Below are positions 53,987-64,000 of a DNA stretch of 64,000 nt, piece by piece. The notes under the pieces were generated by a model. The model saw only the letters and a list, made by a program, of their open reading frames with translations. It had not been told where the DNA came from and did not search any database. Source of the stretch: Setaria digitata. Its lineage: Eukaryota; Nematoda; Chromadorea; Rhabditida; Setariidae. The stretch spans positions 264,182-328,181 of the forward strand of contig RCAB01000024.1 of NCBI GenBank assembly GCA_003640385.1, read 5' to 3'. The translations under genes and the position numbers were made by a program. Numbering within the stretch: position 1 is the first letter of the stretch; every line of letters begins with the position of its first letter.

Positions 53987-56616
53987 TCACGCTATATCAC
54001 AATAAGGGAGGGGAGGCAATAGGTCACGTATTCGATACCTTGCTCGTAGTATATGACGAACATCGTTTTTCTGAAAGAATTTAATTTTGGAGGGAAACTG
54101 ACATTCTTTAGCTTTCCACTCGCTGTCCATATTTTGCATGTAAGATGTCACATAGGCATACTATTTTTTGGCGAAATGTGTAGTGTACCAATAATTTGCA
54201 GTTTATTGACATATGTCTAAGTTTCTTACCTGATTAGTGATTTGTTCAAGAAACGGTATTAGTTTTAGCAACTCCTGATCATCCTGTTGGAAAAACCAAC
54301 TTTCGATCGGTATGCCGTTATCGATTTGATATGCAAATGACTGCAACGAGTTGTCGATAATTATTGTTTTTGAGAGATCTCTACCCAAAATGGTCAGATC
54401 TTTGATATAATTTCCATATACGAATACGCAATGCTCTCGGAAGAGCCGATGACGTATTAAGCGCTTCCCTGGGTCAAGTAGATTCTGAAACATTATGTGG
54501 ATAAGTCTGAATACAATCAGTCTGAAATGATTCACACCTGAACATTCGTGCGATTCGTTCTGTTGTGTTAATCCTCAATTCATTCCATTTGTTAGAATTT
54601 TCCACATTCAGTTAGTCTTCAAATATGTTTATCACATATATAAAGTCGATACAGTGTCATTCCTAACAATATTTGAACTTTCCTCTCCATCGCTACGACC
54701 TGCTAATCGGAAAATCAAGTCCAGTCCCTGAGTGTTTTGTATTTTGAAGATGAAATTGTGATATGAATAACCTAGTCGTTTACTGCTTATAACTGCTCTA
54801 AACCCAGAGAGAAAAGTTAAAACTTCAAATGGAGATTTCCGAACATAAAAATGACCAGAAGTTTATCAGCATACACACGTTTGCTCGCCGTAAATAAGAT
54901 GATTTCAAATGAACGCGACAATCGTTCCAAAAATTCTTGCAAATGAGGGCGCACACGGACATAAACCTTCAAAATACCAACGAAAGGATGCAACATTTTG
55001 GTATACACTAAACTTTGTTATGTAAGGTATTTCCAGAGTTACTTCCTTTGTTCCATGTCACAAAATAACATAACAGGATTCTGGGTTCTTACATTTGCTT
55101 AGCAACGATCCCTACTTTAAGCAACATTGCATTGATAATATTCATTTAATAATTTTAGCTCATTTAACGTCCAACAATTACAATATTTGTTACAAGCAAG
55201 ACTTGATAGTATATTTCTCATCTAATAGTTGCCATATTGTCATCTACTGTAACATCCTTAATTTTCTAAATATTTTCCTGTTCTAAAGATGAAGGAGAAG
55301 CTTCTCCTTATTTCAAAAATCCTAAATGCTTTATACATTTCCCTCCTTTTCAGGACGAGTAAAAAAATGATTTTTTTTAATTAAGAATTATATTTTAATG
55401 TGACACTTATTTAATATTTGTTTGCGAGATGAAAAATCAGATTGAAGCAGCGCAGGGGTGATTTAACTTTAGATGTTTGGATTTGTATGAGTGATGATTT
55501 AGTGAATAGTACTAGAGAGATATTTCCACTTACTTGATAGGTGTTTTCCTGGAAATGCACCGGGAATGTTAAAGAGGCGTCGGGTAATTCGGTTAAACTG
55601 CAGTGTACCAGTGTTTCATCCTGTGCACATTGAAACAATGAGATAAGTGTTTTCTAAGTGTATGGCCGTGTGGTAATATGAATCAATTTATAATCTATTG
55701 GTATATAATGTAGAGATTAAGAAAACCTACATTATTAGAATACATCTTGGCACTCTAAAAATATGCATCGTCGCGTGTTACGGAAGGGATTGTTATAAAG
55801 TTTACAAAAAAAGACAGACCAAATCAAGAACCAACGAGAATTCTGGCGTTGAACGCGTGCGGAGTGGCAGCGCTGGACACCGATAACGCATTTCGTCACT
55901 AAGCGGTGGCAGGTGGCGTAACAAAAATATTCTATAATAAATTGTTTAGTATTGAAAGGTAAAAAAAAAAAAAAGATAGAATTGTATTCTGACTAGATTG
56001 TCGTCTCAAAATCCTGGGAAATAGGACCTTATCCATAAAGTTTTTTGTGAAATGACCTTTAAGTTGACTCATTTCCTTTTTTTTTTTTTGATTAATTTTT
56101 CCACATCAGAAGAAAATCGGAATGTCTACAGCCAGAAGTGGAAGGGCCGCATTAAAAATAGATATAATTTATTGAAGAGAGTGGGGAATTATGAAGCGGA
56201 AATGGAGAGGGATTAACTGACTTGGAAAGAGGGCAGCTTATATTACATGAGGAATTTTAGCGTTGGTATTTTGTTTAAACTGAAAGTCTCTAAAATTCAT
56301 TTCAAATTAGACCACAACTATTTTTTTATGCTGGCAGTACTAATTGCCTGTTACGAGGAAGAGCAGAATTAATTAATTCAGGTTGAAGTAGTGCTAATAT
56401 CCAGAAAGAGAAAGTGGTGAACTTACGAGTCGGCATCAATAACCGGATAAGCATGCCGAAATGTGTCGGTTTCGAGAGCGCCGCAGATGATCGGTGTTTC
56501 TTCTTGCCGCTGCTGCTGCTGCTGCTGCAGTCGGTTGTCGCGAGGGAGTCCCTCCGAGGAGGAACCTCTCCTCTTCCGTCCTTCCTTCGAATTCAGCAAA
56601 GCTCCTATGTTAGCTA
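53987..56616 (-). CDS. CTDSPL2: CTD small phosphatase-like protein 2 (CTDSPL2), 5' end unresolved
   Basis: Six exons (56616-56409, 55931-55820, 55620-55534, 54966-54856, 54484-54230, 54070-53987) read in frame to TGA. The catalytic FCP/SCP motif VLDLDETL is split by the 55820/55620 intron. Further family segments: [107 protein letters not shown] and the C-terminal [10 protein letters not shown]. These are Mg-dependent serine phosphatases that form a phospho-aspartate on the first Asp of DxDxT; substrates here are not shown. The first exon has a (CAG)n run coding six glutamines and is more GC-rich than the rest. It opens at an acceptor (TCATTTCAG) with no in-frame ATG, so a start exon is missing, probably within 56.65-57.1 kb. 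Confidence 0.92.
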
Positions 56617-57248
56617 TCTGAAATGACACAGGCAATTAGTTGATCGGGATCAAGATCGAGATCAGCAGCACGCGACATCACCGCGACGAGCAGCCGACAG
56701 CCGACGACACCTGCCGCACCCGCAGCTCCAAACATCGCTGCAACCTGCAAGCACGGCACCAGCCTTACAGCTGGCAGCCGACTGCCTGCTGCTCTTGCTC
56801 CTGCGCCGCTGCTAGTGCTGCACTGCGACTCACGAGTAGTTGCCTGTCTGCGATCGATCGGCGGTTTAATCGATGCCGCGCTTTGCCGTGCTATACCACT
56901 CAAACATACCCCTCCGTCAATCAATCGATAGATCAGGTGATGATGGACGGATCACAGTCTTTATCCTTAACCGCTTCAAGAGCTTCTTGAAGAGCTCACT
57001 CTGGGCACGCTTCTCGTCGGGTGGACATGACGCTGTCTGATGCTGTGATTACTTCGCGTTCACGTCATAGTCCTGCCCAGTGCACGTCGCGTGCCCTTAG
57101 CGCAGTTTGTGGTGAGCATTACTTTGATGGAACTGCTAGCCCATGTCGCGTTGTGCAGGAATATGGCGTGAAGTGAGTGCGGAGCGGATTCATCCTCTTC
57201 ATTGCCCATTTAAGCACTTCTTTTGGCTTAATAAACTGCTTGCAGGTG
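56409..57248. promoter_or_regulatory. Locally GC-rich island and divergent promoter, CTDSPL2 / cdc-6
   Basis: Base composition shifts sharply here: many CpG, GCTGC and GCCGC words, in contrast with the AT-rich flanks. It spans the first recognised CTDSPL2 exon, the unplaced CTDSPL2 start and the cdc-6 leader. A (CTG)n run is at 56510-56528 (plus strand). The AGCTCTTCAAGAAGCTCTTG segment near 56975-57000 is an imperfect inverted repeat. Promoter function is inferred. Confidence 0.55.
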
Positions 57249-60145
57249 ATGGAAAGGAGAAAGAGAAGCGGAGGACCGCTTGAGCAGTTCGCGAGCAAGA
57301 GCAGACGGATAAGCAGTGGGTCAAAGCTCCATGAGGATGTCGAGAACTCAATTCCTGAAAGTAGTGAGCATACACAGCGATGTTTTTCAGAAGCCGACTA
57401 ATGTTTGTTGTGTTTAACCACCGCTTGATTTGTATCTTGGAATTGTTTAGAGACTCTATACGGCCGAGAAAAGGAGGTAACCTTGCTGGAAAACTTTCTT
57501 CTTAAAGGCATAATCAGTCAATGTCCAGTCTCTATTTTCATATCTGGACCACCAGGCACTGGTAAAACTTTGGCCGTCAAAACAGTTTTGAACAATATGT
57601 TATTACAACATAAGTGAGTTATCCTGCTGTTGTCTCATTCCTCCCTGCTGTTTTTTTTTTCTCGTCAGATGCGACGTATCTCTTTAAATACTTTCGTCAC
57701 CAGTAATACTGGCTTGTGTTCAAAGCAGTACATTAGTTTTAGGTATAGTTCTATTTCATGTGCAATTACAATAGGTATTTCATTTCCTATTTAAGGACTT
57801 TTTGAGCAACTAGTTTTTCTGTTCTGAAAGCAAGTGTCTTTCATATGATCTAGAACTGTGCATTTTAAAGCACTGAATCTCCTACTGAACCCTAGCTTTA
57901 GTTACCGGTAAACTTCTGTTCCAGTGTTCACTCTACATATATTAATTGTGCTTCGGAAAACACTGAACGCGATATACTAATCGCAGTGTTAAACGACTGT
58001 AGTCAATCTAACAAAAAGCATTTTCGGAAAAAAATGCGTGTGGAACTTCAGAAAGAGCTTGCGGAAATGAAAAAGCATATGTTAGTTTTATAATTCTGCC
58101 AAATCTTTTATGATCAAGTTTACTTATGGTTTTTCAAAATGAAAAAAAAAATAGTACGTTGGTGGAGCTTTAGTGGCAAAGCCGCTTTCTCTCAATACAT
58201 TGTTGTGATAGACGTTGACATTTATTGATTTGATTAACTTCAGCATTGTCATTCTGGATGAAATAGATTACGTAAAACCGAAGGATCTCGATTTTGTTTG
58301 TTCGATGTTTCAGTGGCCTGTTGTTTATAAAAATGTTTCACTTATTGGTAAGTAGCAATGGTTTCATCGCCTATAAACTATTGGATGTTTGAAGAACTCC
58401 TCACATAAATATATATTCAGAATTGTTTATTTTAAAAAACACTGATTCTTGCATTTTATCTTCCCCTTAATCCGGAACATTTTTGCCTTTCGGGCAAGTT
58501 CATTTCAGTAGCTGTTATTTTTGTTTGTTCCAGTTATCGTAAGGATACCTCTCAACATCAACCAAATAGCTACCACTTTTAATCAAATTTATTATGAACT
58601 AAAGCGGCACTCAGTTTAGGTATTGCTAATACGTTAGATGTGATAGCGCTGCCGACGCATAAATTGAAGTGTGCGCCGGAATTGATTGTTTTTGCTCCAT
58701 ACACTGAAGCTCAGTTGCAACTTATATTATCAAAGAAATTGGTTAGCATTATACAACGATGATTTCTACCAAGTTTGCTCCCACTTCGCTACTGTATGCG
58801 CTTCCCATTATTTTTTCTAGTCATGCTATGCATCGGAACATGAACGATGGATTGTTTGTTCCAGTGGCCGGAAGAAATAGTTTGTTATTTAAAGCCTTTC
58901 TTATGATTATGAAGTTGGCAAAAAATTCAGAGAATTGATAAGGACTCAAATGCCGTTGAACTTTGTGCCCGGAAAATTGCTGCAATGACAGGGGACGCAC
59001 GAAAAGCAATGCAAGTTGCGCGGCGGTGAGCACTTTTCTGGGATAAAATTTTATCATGTTTTATTAGCGTTGGCAGACAGATTTTATTAACTTTTAGTCT
59101 CTATTTTTTTAATTTAATAATTTTTTTATGATTACTTGTGTTTCGTCGCCGATATCTTGCTGTTTTAGGTCTCTGTCGCTTAAGTCATCGAACGAAGGTA
59201 CGCCTTGTCGAAATGTTCTTGGAACGCTAAGTAGTGTTTATAGTTCTCCATTGCTGCAGATGAAAATACCGCTGCAACAGAAGATACTTTTAGCGACGAT
59301 GCTTCGTCTTGCTGATATTAATTCCTCCTCTACAATTGAGAAAGGTTTGTAGTATTTCGAAATTTTTTTTTTTTATTTTGCTAGATCTTTTGATATTTGA
59401 ATGATAAATAGAGAAATGTGGTTATTGATAATAATTACATGCTGTGGAATGCCCAGACGTCATTTAGGATCATTGATGAAAGGCCTAGTAACTTTGTTGC
59501 CTGTAGTTTCCACTATCTGCTGATTCCAGTCCATTTTCTTTGGGTGAGAAAGCATTATGCTCGAAATGGCTTTTCTGAATTACTTTGGCTTGTGTCGAAC
59601 ACGACCGTCGTTGTCGTGTTCATACGCCATTTTTTGTGAAGATAATCGCATATTACCCTCATATAACATTTGCATCTATTATTTTCAGTTTCTAGAGAGT
59701 GGTCAGTTTTTCCCTCGCTTCCACTTTTTATCGTAACTGCAGCAGTTAGTTAAGTAATATCAATTTTGCAACACAAAAAAAAAAAAACAGATTGAGGTAC
59801 AAGATACATTCTTACATAATTCTTTATGCATCGTCATAGATTTAAAATTTTAATTTCCTAACTGTTTGGGATAGTTGAATCACATTGTCTTGCAAAATAC
59901 CAAAAATTTTTGTCTTTAAAGGTTGCTTATTGTCGACCTATAAGAAACTATGCGGACTTTTATTTCTACCAGCACTTGACATGGATGAAATTTACGAAGC
60001 GTTATCGTTGCTTGAGTCACAATCGATTTTAAAATTGAAACCTTCTTCGTATCAATTGCTTGTTGATAAAGCAGTAGCCAGGAAGATAATTGCTGATACT
60101 GCGTTGATCTCACAGATTAATACACTTTCTCTGCGTAACGATTAA
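57249..60145 (+). CDS. cdc-6: CDC6, AAA+ replication-licensing ATPase
   Basis: Eight exons (57249-57360, 57451-57613, 57925-58080, 58244-58347, 58620-58741, 58931-59025, 59169-59344, 59922-60145) encode 383 residues. Walker A is GPPGTGKT (70-77), Walker B VILDEID (146-152), sensor 1 SLIGIANTLD, and the sensor-2 region is CARKIAAMTGDARKAMQVAR. The C-terminal winged helix reads TYKKLCGLL, LDMDEIYEALSLLESQSIL. With ORC, CDC6 loads MCM helicase onto origins in G1. The basic N-terminus (MERRKRSGG) is only about 37 residues before the AAA+ core and I see no Ser-Pro/Thr-Pro CDK site in it. An upstream ATG (57143) with a GTGAGT donor at 57173 could add about ten residues, but the TTGCAG at 57240-57245 may instead be a trans-splice site. 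The exon 1 donor could be 57360 or 57363. Confidence 0.92.
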
Positions 60146-60747
60146 TAGCATTTATGTTTGTAGGTGTTTTTACTTTTCTGATTTCTGTGTCTTCTTTATA
60201 TAACTGTGGATTTGTGAATTACGTGACTTGATTTATTTCGCTTAATTTGATATTTACCTTCATTAATATGAGGCGCTTGCGAATTTCCAAATGAATGGTT
60301 TTTTTTTTTTTACTATTGCTTCCGATTTTTACACAAACTCTTTTTTCTTTTCTTTTTTCTCTTTTTGTATGCTTAGTTATTTACGTAATTAAAGTTTTTA
60401 TAAGACTAACTCCAACCGAAATGTTTTGATATTTTGAATTGTCAATTCTGCTCTACAAATAAATTATATGAGTGATGACCTTGAAGTAAATGATCATGAC
60501 CACTCGCACGCTGTGCATGTGTTTAATTTTTAAGCAAGACAGGTCAGTGTAAAATAGTGTGAAACGATTTAGTGCTAGGAAAGTTTTAAAATGTGAAATG
60601 TGGCTTTAATAGAGGAGTGTAGGCTTGAGTTCGAGTGTCAGGTTATGGTCTGGAGTTTTGGTATATTGTCTACCATTGTACACGATCTCCAAGATTTTCT
60701 TCGAACTAGGCTAAATTTTAACATATGGAATTTTCGTGTTTTTCAGG
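60146..60747. other. Intergenic region between cdc-6 and NIP7
   Basis: No gene is seen. T-rich and A/T sequence follow the cdc-6 stop, including AATAAA-like words near 60459. The 600-bp gap is larger than in a tight nematode operon, though both genes are on the plus strand. Confidence 0.6.
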
Positions 60748-61734
60748 ATGCGGCCACTTTCGGAAGAGGAAACTGAAACTGTTTTTAGGAAGTTAGGTCA
60801 TTATATTGGCGATCACGTGAAATCATTGATTGAGCGAGGAGATGGTGTCTACTGTTTCAGGTTACATAAGGTAAAATGCCTTAAATTATTTAGTAAGACT
60901 GGTTTTTTTGAACTAAGGAGTGATCTTTGAAGGATCGAGTATATTATTGCACTGAAATATTGATGCGGAAAGCGGCTTGCATATCGCGAGAGCCACTGCT
61001 TAACTTTGGTACATGTCTCGGCAAATTCACGAAGACGAGGAAGTTTCGGATGCACATAACTGCTCTTGACTATATAGCGCCTTATGCCAAGGTTTATCTT
61101 TGCAAAATATAAGGATTCAAATAAGTATTAAGGTCTTGTATGTAGCGATGCCGTCATTTTTTTTTTTCAAATCTAAATGAATCTTAACACGACTTCTTCA
61201 TAAAAGATTAGTTATGAAGCGCATCTTTGGGACCTTTTAGTTATATTAAGTGAGCATTTTCAATAATTATTCTTGAAATGAAGTGTAAAGTGTGGGTGAA
61301 ACCAAGTGCAGAGCAACAGTTCTTGTATGGTAATAATATACTGAAGTCGGGGATGAGTCGAATGACAGATGGTGCTGGATCGCATCAAGGAGTTGTTGTA
61401 TACAATATGAATGATCTGCCCCTCGGATTTGGAATTACAGCTAAGGTATAGTGAATTTTCTCTGTATTAATTTTTTAATCGAATCGATGTTTTTAGTTTA
61501 GCATTGCTTCTAATATTTATTAAATTTGGCGTTGTTCGTCACATGCAACTTCCAATACGACTGTATTTTTCATGGTTCCAGAATGCCATGTTTTGTGAAT
61601 CATTTTTAAGACAGACTTTAGTTACCGTCCTTTAGAGCACTGCGGAGTGTAGACGTGCTGATTTAACATCTATTGTCGTATTACATCAGGCGGATCTTGG
61701 AGAGTATATTCGTAATGAAGCTATGTTGACTTAA
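60748..61734 (+). CDS. NIP7: NIP7, 60S ribosome biogenesis factor
   Basis: Four exons (60748-60870, 60933-61091, 61284-61445, 61636-61734) encode 180 residues, the same length as the human protein as I recall it. Family segments are [86 protein letters not shown] and the end [13 protein letters not shown]. The C-terminal half is a PUA domain that contacts RNA. NIP7 acts in pre-rRNA processing for the large subunit in the nucleolus. The acceptor TTTTTCAG sits one base before the ATG. It is convergent with MUS81, 207 bp apart. Confidence 0.97.
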
Positions 61735-61941
61735 TATATTTTTATCTATTATCTACTTGAGTCGCTTTTTGTGAACGAAATAAAATTTACAATGCTAAAA
61801 AAGATATGCAATTATAAAACGTATAAACACGAATTCAGAGGTAAACAGTGCAAAATGAATTTGAATTGACAAAGGTATGTCCGAAGTTTCTTTATTTCTT
61901 TGCGGAATACTACGTTGTTTGAAAGACCAGCCCTTCAAAAC

Positions 61942-63825
61942 TCAAACTTCTAAATAGAATTTTGCCATATTCGCGCTCGCAATTTTAGTTATACCCAGGA
62001 AATTTTCGGAAAGAGCTGCTTTTCGCTGTTCTTTTGGAAGTGAGGCGTAAAAATCTGCCAGTGCTGTAAAAGTTGGAAAGCGACCAATAATGACTGATGC
62101 TTTCTGGATACTGATCTGTGGGCATATGACAAGCTGTCGCAAAAAGATATCTTTAACAGTACGAAGCGGGGTTTTCTTCGATATGGTCTGGAAGTTCTCA
62201 AAGCTCATTCCTGTTAGCTGAAAAGGGAAAAGCTTTTTTTTTTTCAGAAAAACAGTGGGTCCTTTCTTAGTTTGCGAGGGTCATGCCAATATCATCAAGT
62301 AAATTTAACCTCTTGTTTGCTTGCTTTTCTCATTAATCGTTCCGTAATTTTGGACAAAACAAGTGATGTATGCTCCACACTCCCGGTACGATAGACCAAG
62401 AATCTGCAATTTGTTTGGACAGATAGCTACGATACAGAATATAAATAACGGTGTAGAAGCTCATTTAAATTGATAAGGAAATACCGATTTTCTATATGAG
62501 TAGTAATTAATGCTTGTTCAAGAACATGATCCTCTCGAACCGTAGATCCTTCCAATATATACACTATATTTGAAATTCCAGTTGATATCAAGCGCTGCTT
62601 CTGCTCTTCATACCTGGAACTCCATACGATTTAATATGAACTAGTCAAGATAATATAGTTTTATCGAAAATTTCTGAAACGTTCTTATTTTCAAGAAATG
62701 AAGAAAGAGCAAGACCTCTTCTGCACAATGCTAGACCGTAGGTCCTGAAGTGTCTTACGTTCAACAATGGTGTCGAGTACTACCTCAGTCCCATCACACA
62801 TACGCAGTATCCACAAGTAGTCTCCAATAGATAACGAACGCATCTCGTAAAAAATACCCTGTAAGTAAAATATTTTTCCAGATTTCCCTCTGACTGTATA
62901 AGTTTTTTTTGAATTCGTTCATCGAGAACTTAAAGGTAAAAACCTGAAAGTTTGTCTGAGTGGAAAATTTCGAATCCCTTAGATCGTGATGATTTACGTT
63001 GGTAATAGTTTCAGAATTTTGGACAAGCACTAACCTTCTTGTGGAACAAGTTGCACATTTGCTGCAATTTCCTTGTATTGCCACTTTCTCGATTATCAAT
63101 AACCAATAGTACCTAACAAAAAATATAATTACATTTAATTAGTAATTGGTAATCCGCATATAATGAACTTAGTATCAAAGAAACAAAAGGTATGGCCATA
63201 CTCGAGAAGTACCAAATGCAGAAGGATGGTAGATAATAGTCCCACAACACTCCTCTGATACATCGCATTCTAGTTCCAATTCATCTGTAGGATTAATCAC
63301 TCCAATGTTATTAAGTGATGCATGGTGTATCGGGAATTTAATACTTAGGGCATCTGGCCTTCGGATGACTTCGCAATTCGATTCAACTTCTGCCGCGGTC
63401 AGAAAACTCATACTATTTCCTCTTACGACTGCTGCTTTTTTAGACAACTGTAACGGTTTTTGAGATGCTTTAACGTGACATTTTTGTACATGGTTACGGC
63501 CATGAGTTGGCTTCACGTTCTCAGCATCCACATCTACATGGATAGCTGAAAATTTTGCACTTTTTGATTTGACCGGGTCACTGCAATCTGCTAATAGTGT
63601 TTCTGCACGACGACGCTTTTGTTCTGGAAAATTTGAGCAGTTGAGGAACTGTAGGAAATCCCCTTTTTCCATCTGCTCAATCTGTTTCAAAGTTGGTATT
63701 GCCAAATTCTGTGAGCAAAAGACATTCCATGCTTCTTCAAGTTTTCGAGCTATTTGGTCACCAATACCTGAAACGATGCGACACTCAGTAGAAGTAAAAG
63801 CAGTAACACCGAGTTCATCCAACAT
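61942..63825 (-). CDS. mus-81: MUS81 structure-selective endonuclease, 5' end uncertain
   Basis: Six exons (63825-63202, 63112-63035, 62858-62716, 62613-62485, 62403-62310, 62217-61942) encode 447 residues from the first ATG. An N-terminal HhH-like segment (ECRIVSGIGDQIARKLEEAW) is followed by a linker with KRRRAE, then the ERCC4 nuclease domain. There VLLVIDNRES carries the first acidic site, SLSIGDYLW follows, and IVERKTLQDL gives the ERKxxxD motif (Glu267, Asp273). C-terminal (HhH)2 helices end the protein (TVKDIFLRQL, KASVIIGRFPTFTALADFY). With EME1 it cuts stalled forks and recombination intermediates. Other MUS81 proteins have more sequence before this HhH, and a TTTAG acceptor lies just upstream of the ATG (before KIDPLMLDE), so earlier exons may lie at 63841-64000 or beyond the window. 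Confidence 0.93.
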
Positions 63826-63840
63826 TAAAGGATCGATCTT

Positions 63841-64000
63841 CTAAACCTCCTCCGCACCACGATTTCTTCTACAGAGTACCGCAAGAATCCTTTGCTCCTC
63901 AACTAATTATTCCACATTTTTACTATAGTGCAATTATGCGCTTTTGTTACCTTTCAGTTTTCTCTTTTTGACCGGCCACTCTAATCAGAAAAAAAAAAAA
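63841..64000. other. Window edge, possible upstream MUS81 exon
   Basis: On the minus strand a T-run ending CTGATTAG is followed by about 30 nt ending in a GTAACA donor (around 63951-63982). One frame of it reads WPVKKRKLK, NLS-like as expected near a MUS81 N-terminus. The exon is too short to prove. Confidence 0.25.

Noticed and set aside
53863..54084. 73-codon plus-strand frame overlapping the CTDSPL2 last exon
   Set aside because: Its sense-strand reading is low-complexity, while the opposite strand gives the conserved [10 protein letters not shown] ending of the phosphatase.
60146..60747. cdc-6 and NIP7 as an operon
   Set aside because: They share a strand, but the gap is about 600 bp, longer than the roughly 100-bp spacing typical of nematode operons. 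Not excluded.
62942..62985. Possible extra MUS81 exon containing DSKFSTQTNFQ on the minus strand
   Set aside because: Its length does not preserve phase. Exon 63112-63035 joins 62858 directly with good alignment to the ERCC4 domain (SLSIGDYLW).

Overview
The window reads as a stretch of nematode nuclear genome, probably a clade III (filarial/spirurid) worm. It is AT-rich, with frequent A/T homopolymer runs. Genes are compact, with many short introns bounded by T-rich (T)TTCAG acceptors. Several proteins match worm genes closely by memory (SRC-1, IDHA-1, UNC-57, SNX-1, VAC14, NIP7). Most genes have an unpaired T-rich AG acceptor a few bases upstream of the ATG, which suggests spliced-leader trans-splicing. 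The species call is inference; I ran no searches. All exon models were built by hand from GT/GC-AG sites and checked by phase arithmetic, so most reading frames close exactly.

Layout: 1-2.4 kb, no gene seen. 2.4-5.2 kb (-), a CREB3-type membrane-bound bZIP factor. 6.2-9.4 kb (-), Src tyrosine kinase. 10.4-11.7 kb (-), LysM membrane protein of the LYSMD3/4 type. 12.5-14.8 kb (+), mitochondrial NAD isocitrate dehydrogenase alpha. 14.8-18.3 kb, gene-free. 18.3-21.3 kb (+), endophilin A. 22.7-27.2 kb (-), VAC14, the scaffold of the PIKfyve complex. 28.4-28.6 kb (-), a doubtful 41-residue gene. 29.0-33.2 kb (+), a leucine-rich-repeat/IQ/FN3-like protein with CEP97-like layout. 35.1-41.5 kb (+), a 633-residue RING protein. 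42.2-44.1 kb (-), DXO/Rai1 decapping nuclease. 44.5-47.0 kb (+), sorting nexin 1. 47.8-52.2 kb (-), class I Golgi alpha-1,2-mannosidase with unresolved N-terminus. 54.0-56.6 kb (-), CTDSPL2-type phosphatase. 57.2-60.1 kb (+), CDC6. 60.7-61.7 kb (+), NIP7. 61.9-63.8 kb (-), MUS81 endonuclease with unresolved 5' end.

The genes are mostly unrelated housekeeping functions: membrane traffic (endophilin, SNX1, VAC14), DNA replication and repair (CDC6, MUS81), RNA and ribosome quality (DXO, NIP7), glycosylation and signalling. Several pairs are divergent and share short promoters: LysM/idha-1, the 41-residue gene/LRR, DXO/snx-1 and CTDSPL2/cdc-6. The last of these lies in a locally GC-rich island.

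I found no mobile element, CRISPR array, viral insertion or evident new multi-gene system. The observations most worth checking are the LRR-IQ-FN3 architecture with its non-canonical first intron, a decayed duplicate of the VAC14 terminal exon, a perfect 21-bp intronic hairpin in src-1, a degenerate antisense tRNA-Ala, and small ORFs in divergent promoters.
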